Shown: positions 39,743 through 49,182 of the stretch, piece after piece
How the letters are laid out: each line of letters starts with the position of its first letter
Numbering within the stretch: the first letter of the stretch is position 1
From: Candidatus Heimdallarchaeota archaeon
Lineage (GTDB): Archaea > Asgardarchaeota > Heimdallarchaeia > JABLTI01
DNA length: 64,000 nt
Reading direction: 5' to 3'
Assembly: GCA_019058275.1 (NCBI GenBank)
Contig: JAHLVW010000062.1
Coordinates: 62,001-126,000, forward strand
Translations under genes and position numbers: made by a program
Notes under the pieces: generated by a model
The model's database searches: none
What the model saw: only the letters and a program-made list of their open reading frames with translations
What the model was told of the DNA's origin: nothing

Positions 39743-40717
39743 ATGAAAAATAAAGTAGACAAGTATTTTCTGGGAGTTGATGTTGGCTCAATTAGCACAA
39801 ATCTAGCTGTGATAAATAATTCAAAAGAACTAATCGAATCAGTTTATATTAGAACAGAGGGCAAACCAGTCAATTCTATTCAAAAAGGCATTAAATTGAT
39901 GAAGGAAAAAATCGATAATGGGATAGAAATATCAGGTGCTGGATCAACTGGTAGTGCGAGACAATTAACCGGAGTGATAATTAGTGCTGATATTGTCAAG
40001 AATGAAATAACTGCTCACGCTTTAGCTTCTTTGCATTATAATCCAGAAATACAAACTGTAATTGAAATCGGAGGGCAAGATAGCAAAATAATAATCATAA
40101 GAAATGGTGTTGCTGTGGATTTCGCGATGAATACAGTCTGTGCAGCAGGAACTGGTTCATTTTTAGATATGCAAGCCTCACGACTGGATATACCAATTGA
40201 ACAATTTGGTTGTTTGGCATGTAAATCAAATAATGCTGTTTCTATTGCTGGACGTTGTACAGTTTTTGCAGAAAGTGACATGATACACAAACAACAATTG
40301 GGTCATTCAACTGAAGATATAATTAAAGGTTTGTGTGAAGCATTAGCTCGAAATTATCTTAACAATGTTGGTAAAGGAAAGGATATTTTACCACCTATTA
40401 TGTTCCAAGGTGGAGTGGCTGCGAACGAAGGAATGAAGGAAGCATTTGAAAAATATCTTGGGCATAAGGTAATAATTCCAGAATATTATGACGTTATGGG
40501 TGCTATTGGTGCAGCAATTTTGGCTCAAGAAGAGATTATTAAACGTCCAAGAAAAACAAAATTTGTTGGATGGAATTTACCAGATTTGGATTTTAAAACA
40601 GTTGGTTTTGAGTGTAGTGACTGTTCTAATGCTTGCGAAATTGTTGAAATAATGAAGAATGGTGATGTTATAGCAAGATGGGGTAGCAGATGTGGTAAAA
40701 GAAACATGATTGATTAG
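39743..40717 (+). CDS. BadF/BadG/BcrA/BcrD (HgdC-type) ATPase, 2-hydroxyacyl-CoA dehydratase activator family
   Basis: LGVDVGSISTNLAVI, GAGSTGSARQLTGVII, EIGGQDSKIIIIRNGVAVDFAMNTVCAAGTGSFLDMQASRL, PIMFQGGVAANEGMKEAF. Confidence 0.9.
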   Translation: MKNKVDKYFLGVDVGSISTNLAVINNSKELIESVYIRTEGKPVNSIQKGIKLMKEKIDNGIEISGAGSTGSARQLTGVIISADIVKNEITAHALASLHYNPEIQTVIEIGGQDSKIIIIRNGVAVDFAMNTVCAAGTGSFLDMQASRLDIPIEQFGCLACKSNNAVSIAGRCTVFAESDMIHKQQLGHSTEDIIKGLCEALARNYLNNVGKGKDILPPIMFQGGVAANEGMKEAFEKYLGHKVIIPEYYDVMGAIGAAILAQEEIIKRPRKTKFVGWNLPDLDFKTVGFECSDCSNACEIVEIMKNGDVIARWGSRCGKRNMID

Positions 40718-40790
40718 TTTCGAATGCTAAAAATACTTAATGTGTACTGGAAGAAATTCAAATAAATACCAGTACCTGTAAAAAGAACTG

Positions 40791-41048
40791 GTGTTATTTA
40801 TTATTTTAATTCGTCAACTTAGTACAATAAAAAGTGAACCAGTAACTAATTATGGTTCAACAAAAACAAATATTCAATGGCTTATTAGCAAAGAACAAGG
40901 AGCTCCAAGATTTGCTATGAGACTTTTCACTTTAAAACCTGGGGCAAATATAGGCATTCATAGTCATCCAGAAGAACATGAAATCTATATCGTACAAGGT
41001 GAATGTGCTCTTATCTCTGAGGATGGAACAAGAATATATTATTTTTAA
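40791..41048 (+). pseudogene. Cupin-domain protein, N-terminal half only
   Basis: NYGSTKTNIQWLISKEQGAPRFAMRLFTLKPGANIGIHSHPEEHEIYIVQGECALISEDGTRIYYF*; second cupin motif missing. Confidence 0.75.
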
Positions 41049-41066
41049 GCTATATTTATCTTAAGG

Positions 41067-41098
41067 GAAGAATAATAAAGTATTCTTCTTTTTTTTAA
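41067..41098 (+). terminator. Candidate intrinsic-type terminator after the truncated cupin
   Basis: GAAGAATA-ATAAAG-TATTCTTC stem followed directly by a T run. Confidence 0.5.
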
Positions 41099-41118
41099 AA
41101 TGAATGGTGATTTAATAG

Positions 41119-43830
41119 ATGAAAAACAGGAATCTATTTACAATTTTCTTTAGAAGATATTTCACAAAAATAATTCCTTCCTTTATTGTAAGCTTTATGA
41201 TTTTTTGCATAATTGGAGCGATTTCAATACTGGTCGCACATCAATCAAATCTAGCATTCAAAGAAGCAATTTCAAATGGATATTCCGATTTAGATGGTAA
41301 AATATCATCACCAGGAGGATTTGAGGATCTAGATTTAGAGGATATTCCTTTAAAACTAAGTAATATATCAATAGATTCTAACCTTTCTGTTTGTTTTAGC
41401 GTAATCATTGCTGTCAACATAGTTGCAGAGAATAATGAAACTTTTACTATTCCTTTTTTTGGTCTTGATGATAATCTATTGACTAGAATGAACATTTCAG
41501 ATAGGAATTCAATTGTAACTAGAATGGACCAAGACTTGATTAATGTTTCCTCGATAGATGATAGCTCAAAAAACTACCAAATATCAATAAATGAGAATGA
41601 GAGTATAGTCAATGATTGGCTATTTTCAAGCATAATTAGAAAAACCCAAAGTTATTATAGTCTCCAATTAAAACATGATAAATATAATTACAGAAAATAT
41701 TTTCTAATGGGAAATCTAAGTTTTTGTATTGAGGTTGCAAAGGAATTAGAAATTACTGAAGCTAATGTAGGTAGTTTTTTCTATGGTTTTATTGATGAAA
41801 GTATTTTAGAGAATTTCTCTCCTGAAGAAGTACTTGACATAATAGATCAATATGAAAAAAATCTTTATTTGGAATTAGTTAGAATTGGAATAGACCCTGA
41901 TTACATAAGTATTTCTTCTTCAATAGATATAGATATACATAATACGTTGGTTTCAATTTATAGTGATATATATGATATACAATTGTTGTCAATTCCAAAT
42001 ATAGTACTTATATTCCTGCTAATTTTTACAATAGACGTAGGAGTTAATGGAATATTGAAAAGCCTAAGAAAGAAACTTTGGTTAAAAGGTTTCTCAGATA
42101 GAAAAATAAATACAATGTTCTTTATTATTGAGATTATTCCAGATTTGGCAGCATTTTTGTTGTCTATGCTTCTAGTTTTATTACTTGGACAAATTCTAAA
42201 CATAACAAATTTACTTAATATCACATTTGTAAAAACATTAGGTCTGACTTTTATAATCATCATTCTCTGTAAAGTTATTAATTTCTTCTTTCTAAACAAG
42301 ACTAAAAGAAATGGTACAACTGAAGAATCAGTTTCCAAAAGATTGTCTGATAGAACTCTCAATATTGTTAAAATTTCAAGTATTGTCTTATTGATGCTAG
42401 TTGTTTTTATGCAAATTGCTCGAGTATTTACTTCTCTTTTTTGGTTTCCACTTATTAACGGGTCAACAAAAATAATTTTCGATGTATTTACAGCGATAAT
42501 ATTACTTTTGATTATCATAATTTTATTTTCTTCTAAGTTTAAAGGGAAATCTGTTTTTTCTAAACAAAGTAAATTAAGAAATCTTTTCAAAAGATTGTTT
42601 ACAAATGAAAAGAAGAAGATTTTAGCTCAACAATTAATAGTTTTTAGCTTCTATTTATTATTGACATTTATGATTGTTAATTATCAAGCAATGAGTGTAT
42701 ATTCAAATAGAAATGAAAATATTTTTGATATAGAAATTACTTATCATGGTTCACAAGATACGGGTATAGATCTTTCTCAGATTCAGAATGTAACTACTGC
42801 TTTACCAGAAGTAAAAAATATGAGTCTTGAAGATAGATTAGATGCTAATGTAATTTTTGATTTAAAACAATGCAAGTCTAGAATTTGTGCAATAAATACA
42901 TCTATTTATTCAGAAAAGGATCTTGGTTGGAATCATTTTATAGGTATAACAGGCGATTCAAATAGGAATATTCTTAGCCAGATGAATAATGGAACTATTA
43001 TCATTAGCCAAAAACTAGCAGAAGAAATAGGTGCAAGAGTTGGTGACTATATTACACTAGATGATGAAGATTTTCTAATAGGAAATGGGACTGGTGTAGA
43101 TGTTATTATCGAAAACCTAGAAGTTGTAGGAATTTCTGATATGTTACCAAAACTTCACGGGAATGTTTATTATTCAAATCCTTGTGCTATTATTGATTTT
43201 AAAATAGTTGATGATTTAAGAAGAAATCTGAATTCAACAAGAATCGCTCAAACACTCAGATTTGATCTTGAATATGAAACGGAAAATGAAACCTTAATTC
43301 AAATTTTGCAAAGTCAGACTTTAGACTCTTTTATAGAAATATTGAATTTGGATTTATTGCCTTATGTTTTTATTACTATTAATTCAGCTTCTTATAACAA
43401 TCCTTCAAATGTAGGTCCTTCCTACTATGATATCTATTTAAACTTTCTAAGGTTCGAAATTGCTTTCGAGATTATTTTTTTGCCAATAATAACACTAATA
43501 TTCAATAAGAAAATTCTTAGCTCTATAAATTCAAAATTCCAAATTTTAGGTTCTCGTGGATTTGATGACAAATTGATGAGGAGACATTATAGAAAAGAGG
43601 TATTCTCTTCAATTATTGCAGGAAATATCCTTGGAATTGTTATTGGAATAACTGTCTGTTTAATGAAACTTAGTTATAGTTTACCTAGTTTATTTCTAAT
43701 TGGAAACTTTAGTATTTTAATTGAAGCAGCAATTTTAATTTTATTATCAATTATTATTGGATTAGGAACTTTGGGAATGCTGAACATAAGTCTTAACAAA
43801 AATCTAAAAACGCTAAAAGATGGAGGTTAA
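41119..43830 (+). CDS. FtsX/MacB-like ABC transporter permease
   Basis: N-terminal TM, large extracytoplasmic domain, three-TM clusters, second FtsX half (ISQKLAEEIGARVGDYITLDD) and LGSRGFDDKLMRRHYRKEVFSSIIAGNILGIVIGI. Confidence 0.8.
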   Translation: MKNRNLFTIFFRRYFTKIIPSFIVSFMIFCIIGAISILVAHQSNLAFKEAISNGYSDLDGKISSPGGFEDLDLEDIPLKLSNISIDSNLSVCFSVIIAVNIVAENNETFTIPFFGLDDNLLTRMNISDRNSIVTRMDQDLINVSSIDDSSKNYQISINENESIVNDWLFSSIIRKTQSYYSLQLKHDKYNYRKYFLMGNLSFCIEVAKELEITEANVGSFFYGFIDESILENFSPEEVLDIIDQYEKNLYLELVRIGIDPDYISISSSIDIDIHNTLVSIYSDIYDIQLLSIPNIVLIFLLIFTIDVGVNGILKSLRKKLWLKGFSDRKINTMFFIIEIIPDLAAFLLSMLLVLLLGQILNITNLLNITFVKTLGLTFIIIILCKVINFFFLNKTKRNGTTEESVSKRLSDRTLNIVKISSIVLLMLVVFMQIARVFTSLFWFPLINGSTKIIFDVFTAIILLLIIIILFSSKFKGKSVFSKQSKLRNLFKRLFTNEKKKILAQQLIVFSFYLLLTFMIVNYQAMSVYSNRNENIFDIEITYHGSQDTGIDLSQIQNVTTALPEVKNMSLEDRLDANVIFDLKQCKSRICAINTSIYSEKDLGWNHFIGITGDSNRNILSQMNNGTIIISQKLAEEIGARVGDYITLDDEDFLIGNGTGVDVIIENLEVVGISDMLPKLHGNVYYSNPCAIIDFKIVDDLRRNLNSTRIAQTLRFDLEYETENETLIQILQSQTLDSFIEILNLDLLPYVFITINSASYNNPSNVGPSYYDIYLNFLRFEIAFEIIFLPIITLIFNKKILSSINSKFQILGSRGFDDKLMRRHYRKEVFSSIIAGNILGIVIGITVCLMKLSYSLPSLFLIGNFSILIEAAILILLSIIIGLGTLGMLNISLNKNLKTLKDGG

Positions 43831-43835
43831 TAGAA

Positions 43836-44498
43836 ATGACATATATAATCATTGAATCATTATACAAAATCTATCAAGGAACTGTTGAAACAGTTGCTCT
43901 AGAGAATTTCAATGAGAAAATCGATAAGGGTGAAGCTGTTGCTATTGCAGGCCCTAGTGGAAGTGGGAAAACAAGTCTTCTGTCTTGTATTGGTGGTGTT
44001 TTGAAACCAACAAGTGGAAGAATACTGATAGATGGTATTGATATCACCAAATTATCGGATGATGAGTTAGTTGATTATCGCAGAGATCAAGTAGGATTAA
44101 TTTATCAAGATTTTAATCTAATTGATGAATTTTCGATCTATGAAAATGTTGTTTTACCTATGCTAATAGCAAAAAAAACCAAATCAGAAATTGAAGCACG
44201 CGCTAATGAACTTTTAGAAGCATTAGATATTCAACGTTACATAAAAACTTTTCCAAATTACCTCTCAGGAGGTGAAAAGCAAAGGGTTGCTATTGCTGTA
44301 GCTTTAGCAAACGATCCGGATATTATCTTAGCTGATGAACCTACAGGAAATCTTGATTTAGCATCACGAGAGAATGTTATAGATATACTCACCACCAAGT
44401 GTAAAGATCTGAATAAAGCTCTTCTGATTGCTACCCATGATCCATTTATAATGAAAAAAATCGATCGTATAATTGATTTGCCAAAATTAATCAGGTGA
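43836..44498 (+). CDS. ABC transporter ATP-binding protein (LolD/MacB type)
   Basis: Walker A GPSGSGKTS, Q-loop YQDFNLIDEFSIYENV, signature LSGGEKQRVAIA, Walker B DIILADEPTGNLD, H-loop ATHD. Confidence 0.95.
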   Translation: MTYIIIESLYKIYQGTVETVALENFNEKIDKGEAVAIAGPSGSGKTSLLSCIGGVLKPTSGRILIDGIDITKLSDDELVDYRRDQVGLIYQDFNLIDEFSIYENVVLPMLIAKKTKSEIEARANELLEALDIQRYIKTFPNYLSGGEKQRVAIAVALANDPDIILADEPTGNLDLASRENVIDILTTKCKDLNKALLIATHDPFIMKKIDRIIDLPKLIR

Positions 44499-44505
44499 TT
44501 CCTAT

Positions 44506-46839
44506 TTGAAAATATCATTGCTCTTCCTTAGGAGATATTGGAAGCTGTACTCTCAGCATTTCTTTTATATATTACTAAGTATACTGATAGTTTCTACACC
44601 AGCAATTGGAGGAGCAATTTTTGATAAATTAACAATTGCAAGTTTTTTAAATGCCCAAAATAATGACCTTGAAATTTCAAATGATTTGGAATTAGGATAT
44701 TCAGCAACTAATATTTCAGATTTAGAATCAGTTATTCTTGATTTGTCTAATTATAGTGAACAATGGAACAAATATTTTTCAAATTATTCATTGTTGTTAA
44801 TATCAGATTATGAAGTCAATAATTTAACTTTTACAATTGGAATTGATTTTTCAATAAGTTCAACTAATTTAAAAAATGCTAATTTTCCATTACACCAATT
44901 TAATTATTTTAATAATAACATATCTTTAGAGAATTTTCTTGCAAGCTCTGAAATACCTTTTGAGGTATCATTAATTTTTAGCTATGATTTTTTCCAAACT
45001 CTGGACCTTACAGCTCTTAGAATTATGTCTAAAGTATCATATATAGGTCAAATCATTGATTTTAACACAAAAAAAATTAGATCACCTGAATCATATTTGA
45101 AATTTATTGAGGAGTTACTCGATAAAATAGATTATTATTTATCGACTAATAATATTCCTCTTTACAGCTCAAATGAAGAAAGTTCTTTTCAGATTGAAGA
45201 CATTATTTTTTACAAGAATCAGTTCGACTCTTTAATTTTGTTAATTTCATTAGTCACACTAATTATTACAATTTGGCTAAGTGAATTCTTTAGTGATAAT
45301 TTCTCAAAAGAAATTAGGAGAAAAATTGACAAATTATATATAAGAGGTTTAGAACACAAAAGAGAAAAGATTATTTCAGTTTTCATTCCATTAATTGTTG
45401 ACTTGTCCTGTTTTCTTTTTATTGGAATAGTATTACTTGTTACAAATATCATAATAAGCTTGGATTTTCTCTTGACAATTATTATCATAGGCATTTTTTT
45501 AATTTTGCTTATTTACAGGAATTATAAGAAATACAGTAAATCAGATCAAACAATTTTGAATTCTAAATCAATAATTTTATTTGTATTAATATTGGCGATA
45601 GTCTCAATAACACCTATTTTACTAAGGCAATTCATCTTTACTCTCATCCCAGATACCATCTATTCATACATTATACTCTTCTCTCAAGCAATTCAATATT
45701 TCATTATTACATTGCTTATAGCGGAAATATTCATCAAGAAAATTGCTACTAGACTATTTAGTAAATTTGGGATAAAAAATCTCATTAACAAATTATTCAA
45801 TAAAAGGGAATACGTTTTTCGACAGTTATTTCATTCAACATTGCTTTTAATATGGGGCTCTACAGTAGTAACTGGCGGTTTTCAAACTTTCTCTACTAAC
45901 TATAATCTAAATTTTGGGATGGAATATCCAACAGATTTAGTGATTTCTACTGATGTTTATTTATTTAATATTTCATCTATACAAAATAATGACAATTTTT
46001 CTTCAGTTATACCAATATCTCATACACAAGAAAGTTTCTTTTTAAACTATGATCTTTATTTAATGAATATTTCAGTAATCCAAAAGCTAATACCTAATCT
46101 AAAGAAATACTATGGTTTATCTAAGCTAAAAGAAGGTATATCCTATATGTCAAAAGATTTTGCTAAAGAATTTAATTTTGTTGATGGAGAATATTTTCCA
46201 ACTAAAATGGGAGAAAATGAATCATCTGTATATATTGACCAAGAGATTAAGATTATAGATTATTTTCCATTTGTAAAGAAAATTGAAAATAGACCATTTA
46301 TTGTTTCATCTTTTAATTTGCAGTATAGTAACATAACTAGAGTATCAAAACTTTATTTGAATATGAATAATGAAATCAATAAAAGTGTAGCAATAGAATA
46401 TTTAGAACAACAATTAGATATATCTGTTCAGGAAATTGATATGCCTATTTATGTGAATTATAATTTTCTTATTGGTATCTTTCAAGCCTATTTTATATTA
46501 GTATCTTTAGCTATAGTTTGGTTAAGCATAAAACAATTATTAGCAAAAATACGGATTCCAATGAAAACATTTTATCAGAGAGGAATGTCAATTAGGCTTA
46601 TCAAAAAAAGGCAATTTAATAACTTAGCTTTAGTACTATTAATTTCAGCTCTATTGGGTGTTTCATTAGGAATTCTCTTTTTGTTTCTTCAGCTACCAAC
46701 TGCTGTGTACACTATTCATCAATATTATCCTATACAAATCACTTTTTGGTATAGTTTATTATTTATTCCAGTCTTACCACTACTATATGATTATACTATT
46801 ATTACTCAAAGGAATTTTCATTTCTCAAATAATACTTAG
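44506..46839 (+). CDS. FtsX-like ABC transporter permease
   Basis: Starts 8 nt after the ATPase; same TM/extracytoplasmic layout; RGLEHKREKIISVFIPLIVDLSCFLFIGIVLL and QRGMSIRLIKKRQFNNLALVLLISALLG. Confidence 0.75.
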   Translation: MKISLLFLRRYWKLYSQHFFYILLSILIVSTPAIGGAIFDKLTIASFLNAQNNDLEISNDLELGYSATNISDLESVILDLSNYSEQWNKYFSNYSLLLISDYEVNNLTFTIGIDFSISSTNLKNANFPLHQFNYFNNNISLENFLASSEIPFEVSLIFSYDFFQTLDLTALRIMSKVSYIGQIIDFNTKKIRSPESYLKFIEELLDKIDYYLSTNNIPLYSSNEESSFQIEDIIFYKNQFDSLILLISLVTLIITIWLSEFFSDNFSKEIRRKIDKLYIRGLEHKREKIISVFIPLIVDLSCFLFIGIVLLVTNIIISLDFLLTIIIIGIFLILLIYRNYKKYSKSDQTILNSKSIILFVLILAIVSITPILLRQFIFTLIPDTIYSYIILFSQAIQYFIITLLIAEIFIKKIATRLFSKFGIKNLINKLFNKREYVFRQLFHSTLLLIWGSTVVTGGFQTFSTNYNLNFGMEYPTDLVISTDVYLFNISSIQNNDNFSSVIPISHTQESFFLNYDLYLMNISVIQKLIPNLKKYYGLSKLKEGISYMSKDFAKEFNFVDGEYFPTKMGENESSVYIDQEIKIIDYFPFVKKIENRPFIVSSFNLQYSNITRVSKLYLNMNNEINKSVAIEYLEQQLDISVQEIDMPIYVNYNFLIGIFQAYFILVSLAIVWLSIKQLLAKIRIPMKTFYQRGMSIRLIKKRQFNNLALVLLISALLGVSLGILFLFLQLPTAVYTIHQYYPIQITFWYSLLFIPVLPLLYDYTIITQRNFHFSNNT

Positions 46840-47176
46840 TGATTGTTTTTTAAAAATGAAAAAAATTAATAGATAAAGTCTAACTATTCTTTTGTAAGCT
46901 TTGTTCGAGCGTTCACACTAAAAACATTTTCTTTTTGTTTTTGATGTTATTTTTTGTTTTCATATAATATGATAAAATCCCAGCGAAATACAGAAAGACT
47001 CTTTCCTATACTCTTGGTTTATGATTTATTTAATCAGTGGTTTCCTATTCATATTCTCGTCTTCAAAGAATTTTTTCAGTGCTTCACTTTCGTAAAGTTC
47101 CTGATACTTTCGTGTCTTAACCATAGTTAATACCTTATTTTTTGCATAAATATACAAAGAATTCTGAGTTTATAAA

Positions 47177-47386
47177 TTAAGTAAAGCTACCTTCGTTCAT
47201 CCAGAAGAACATAAAATTCACATTGTTCAAGGGGAATGTGATTTAATTTCGGAAGATGGGACAAGAACCAAAGTAAAAGCAGCTGATTCCATTTACGTCC
47301 CTCCAGATGAAAAACATGGGTACGAAAACACTGGTTCTGAAACACTCAAATTCATTTGTGTTATTCCACTTCTAAAAAAAGAATGA
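47177..47386 (+). pseudogene. Cupin-domain protein, C-terminal half only (no start codon)
   Basis: Not in ORF track: ...SKATFVHPEEHKIHIVQGECDLISEDGTRTKVKAADSIYVPPDEKHGYENTGSETLKFICVIPLLKKE*; complements the N-terminal half at 40791..41048. Confidence 0.75.
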
Positions 47387-47421
47387 ATATGATGAAATAA
47401 AAACTATCTATTCATCATTTC

Positions 47422-48774
47422 TTATTTCCAATTTTTAAATTCATCAATAACAGTGATAATCATTTTCATTCCATCTATGAAATCATCAATGTAAATATTC
47501 TCATTTGGTGCATGTGAATTAGTATTAGGATGTCCACAACCTAATGAAACAACTGGCATATGATCACCAAAAAGGTACATCGGACCAGAACCACCTGAAG
47601 TTGATTGAATTGTTGCTTCATGATCATAGACTCTTTTGTTAGCTCTTTTACAGAGTTTTACAAAATCATTATTAACATAGGTTTTAGATGGTGGATAACC
47701 ATTTGACCAATCGAATGTTAAATCGCTAAATCCATTATCATCAAGGTATTTTCGAAGATTCTTGAGTATTTTCTTAGGATCTTGGTTTTTAACTAATCTA
47801 AAGTCAATCTTTGCTGAGGCTTGTTTAGGAATGACTGTTTTTCCTCCTTCACCTTGCCAACCAGCTGTGAAGCCACAGAGATTACAAGTTGGTTTAGTAA
47901 AGTATGCTACTTTTGCTTCATCATCATTCATACCATAACGGTATTCATCAATGCCAAAGTGTTCTTTTGTTTCTTTAGGATAATTATTGTATTTTTCAAT
48001 AACCTCTAGCTCTTCTTTAGTTATCTTTTCAATGTCATCATAGAAATGAGGTACGAGGATTTTTCCATCTTTATCCTTTAAAGAGTTAATAGCTTGTAGC
48101 AATCTTTCACCAGCATTTGGTAAGTGTGTTGCATTTGCGGAATGCGAGTCAATATCCATTTGCTTTACAGAAAATTGTACATAAAGTATCCCTTTAACGC
48201 CTAGAATGAACTCCTGGAAGCCTTCACGGTTACTACCTCCAAATTCCCAAATACAACCATCAACATTCTTAAAGAAATCAAGATCTTTATCAAAATAATT
48301 TGTGAGATTTTTACTACTACTTTCTTCCTCGGTTTCTATTACAAATTTAATATTGCATGGGAGTTCTAAACCAGCATCCAACCAAGCTCTAACAGCATGA
48401 ATTCTACAAACAATTTCATCTTTGTTATCTGCTGTTCCTCTACCAAACATTCTTCCATCTCTGATACTTAGTTCAAAGGGAGGAGATTCCCATAAATCAA
48501 AAGGTTCCGCAGGCTGAACATCAGCATGATCATAAATCATCAAAGTTCGTTTTGCACCTACATCCATCAAACCTGTAACAACAGGTCCTCCACCAGTTTC
48601 ATGAATTTTAGTTTCAAAACCATTTTCCTTCAATAGTTTAGCTGAGAATTCAGCAGCTTCAACCAAAAATTCTTCCTTAGCAGAAACTGAAGGAATAGCT
48701 ATAAACTCAGCTAAATCCTTTATAGCTTTGTCCTTTCTTTCTTCTATTAATTTGTAAATTTTATCAAGTGACAA
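47422..48774 (-). CDS. M20-family metallopeptidase/dipeptidase
   Basis: TLMIYDHADVQPAEPFDLWESPPFELSIRDGRMFGRGTADNKDE, ETEEESSS, GGSGPMYLFGDHMPVVSLGCGHPNTNSHAPNENI. Confidence 0.93.
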   Translation of the reverse strand: MSLDKIYKLIEERKDKAIKDLAEFIAIPSVSAKEEFLVEAAEFSAKLLKENGFETKIHETGGGPVVTGLMDVGAKRTLMIYDHADVQPAEPFDLWESPPFELSIRDGRMFGRGTADNKDEIVCRIHAVRAWLDAGLELPCNIKFVIETEEESSSKNLTNYFDKDLDFFKNVDGCIWEFGGSNREGFQEFILGVKGILYVQFSVKQMDIDSHSANATHLPNAGERLLQAINSLKDKDGKILVPHFYDDIEKITKEELEVIEKYNNYPKETKEHFGIDEYRYGMNDDEAKVAYFTKPTCNLCGFTAGWQGEGGKTVIPKQASAKIDFRLVKNQDPKKILKNLRKYLDDNGFSDLTFDWSNGYPPSKTYVNNDFVKLCKRANKRVYDHEATIQSTSGGSGPMYLFGDHMPVVSLGCGHPNTNSHAPNENIYIDDFIDGMKMIITVIDEFKNWK

Positions 48775-48852
48775 AATAAAATCATCCTTTTGCGTTTTGT
48801 TTCTATAAACGCATGAGCATTAATTAATTTTGGTACTTTCTTAGAAAAACAA

Positions 48853-49092
48853 TTAATTGAAATATAGTTCTTGTCCTCCAACATCGATAGCTGATAATGA
48901 CCATCCACTTATTGTTATTGGATTCTGTCTTATATCAATACCCAAAGTTGTTCTTGGATCTTTCATAACTGGTTCGCCAGTTTCTAAATAACGTACTAAT
49001 GTAGTTTTACCTGCTCCTGAAGCTCCTAAGATAACCAAGCTTGCTTTGAGCTCTACCTTTTTTTGTCCAAAAAGTTTTGAAAGCCAACTCAT
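48853..49092 (-). pseudogene. Truncated Arf-like small GTPase (G1-G3 only)
   Basis: LVILGASGAGKTTLVRYLETGEPVMKDPRTTLGIDIRQNPITISGWSLSAIDVGGQELYFN* stops after G3; G4 (NKxD) and G5 absent. Confidence 0.65.
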
Positions 49093-49182
49093 GTTATTAC
49101 CTTCAGTAGTTTCAGTAAAGAAAGTATAACAAAATGGATTAATAAATTAATTCCTAAAAAATAAAGATTTTAGAAATGAAAA

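Noticed and set aside
41958-42590. 210-aa minus-strand ORF antisense to the FtsX-like permease
   Set aside because: Lies wholly inside the well-supported permease CDS; translation is low-complexity Ile/Lys/Ser-rich, as expected from antisense of TM-coding DNA.
46840-47180. 32-codon minus-strand ORF (about 47026..47124, MVKTRKYQELYESEALKKFFEDENMNRKPLIK) and other structure in the intergenic region
   Set aside because: Coding-like composition but too short and without recognisable family; cannot be supported as a gene.
40791-47386. The cupin halves as exact target-site duplication of a recent transposon
   Set aside because: The overlapping stretches differ at many nucleotide positions, no transposase is present and no matching terminal inverted repeats were seen.
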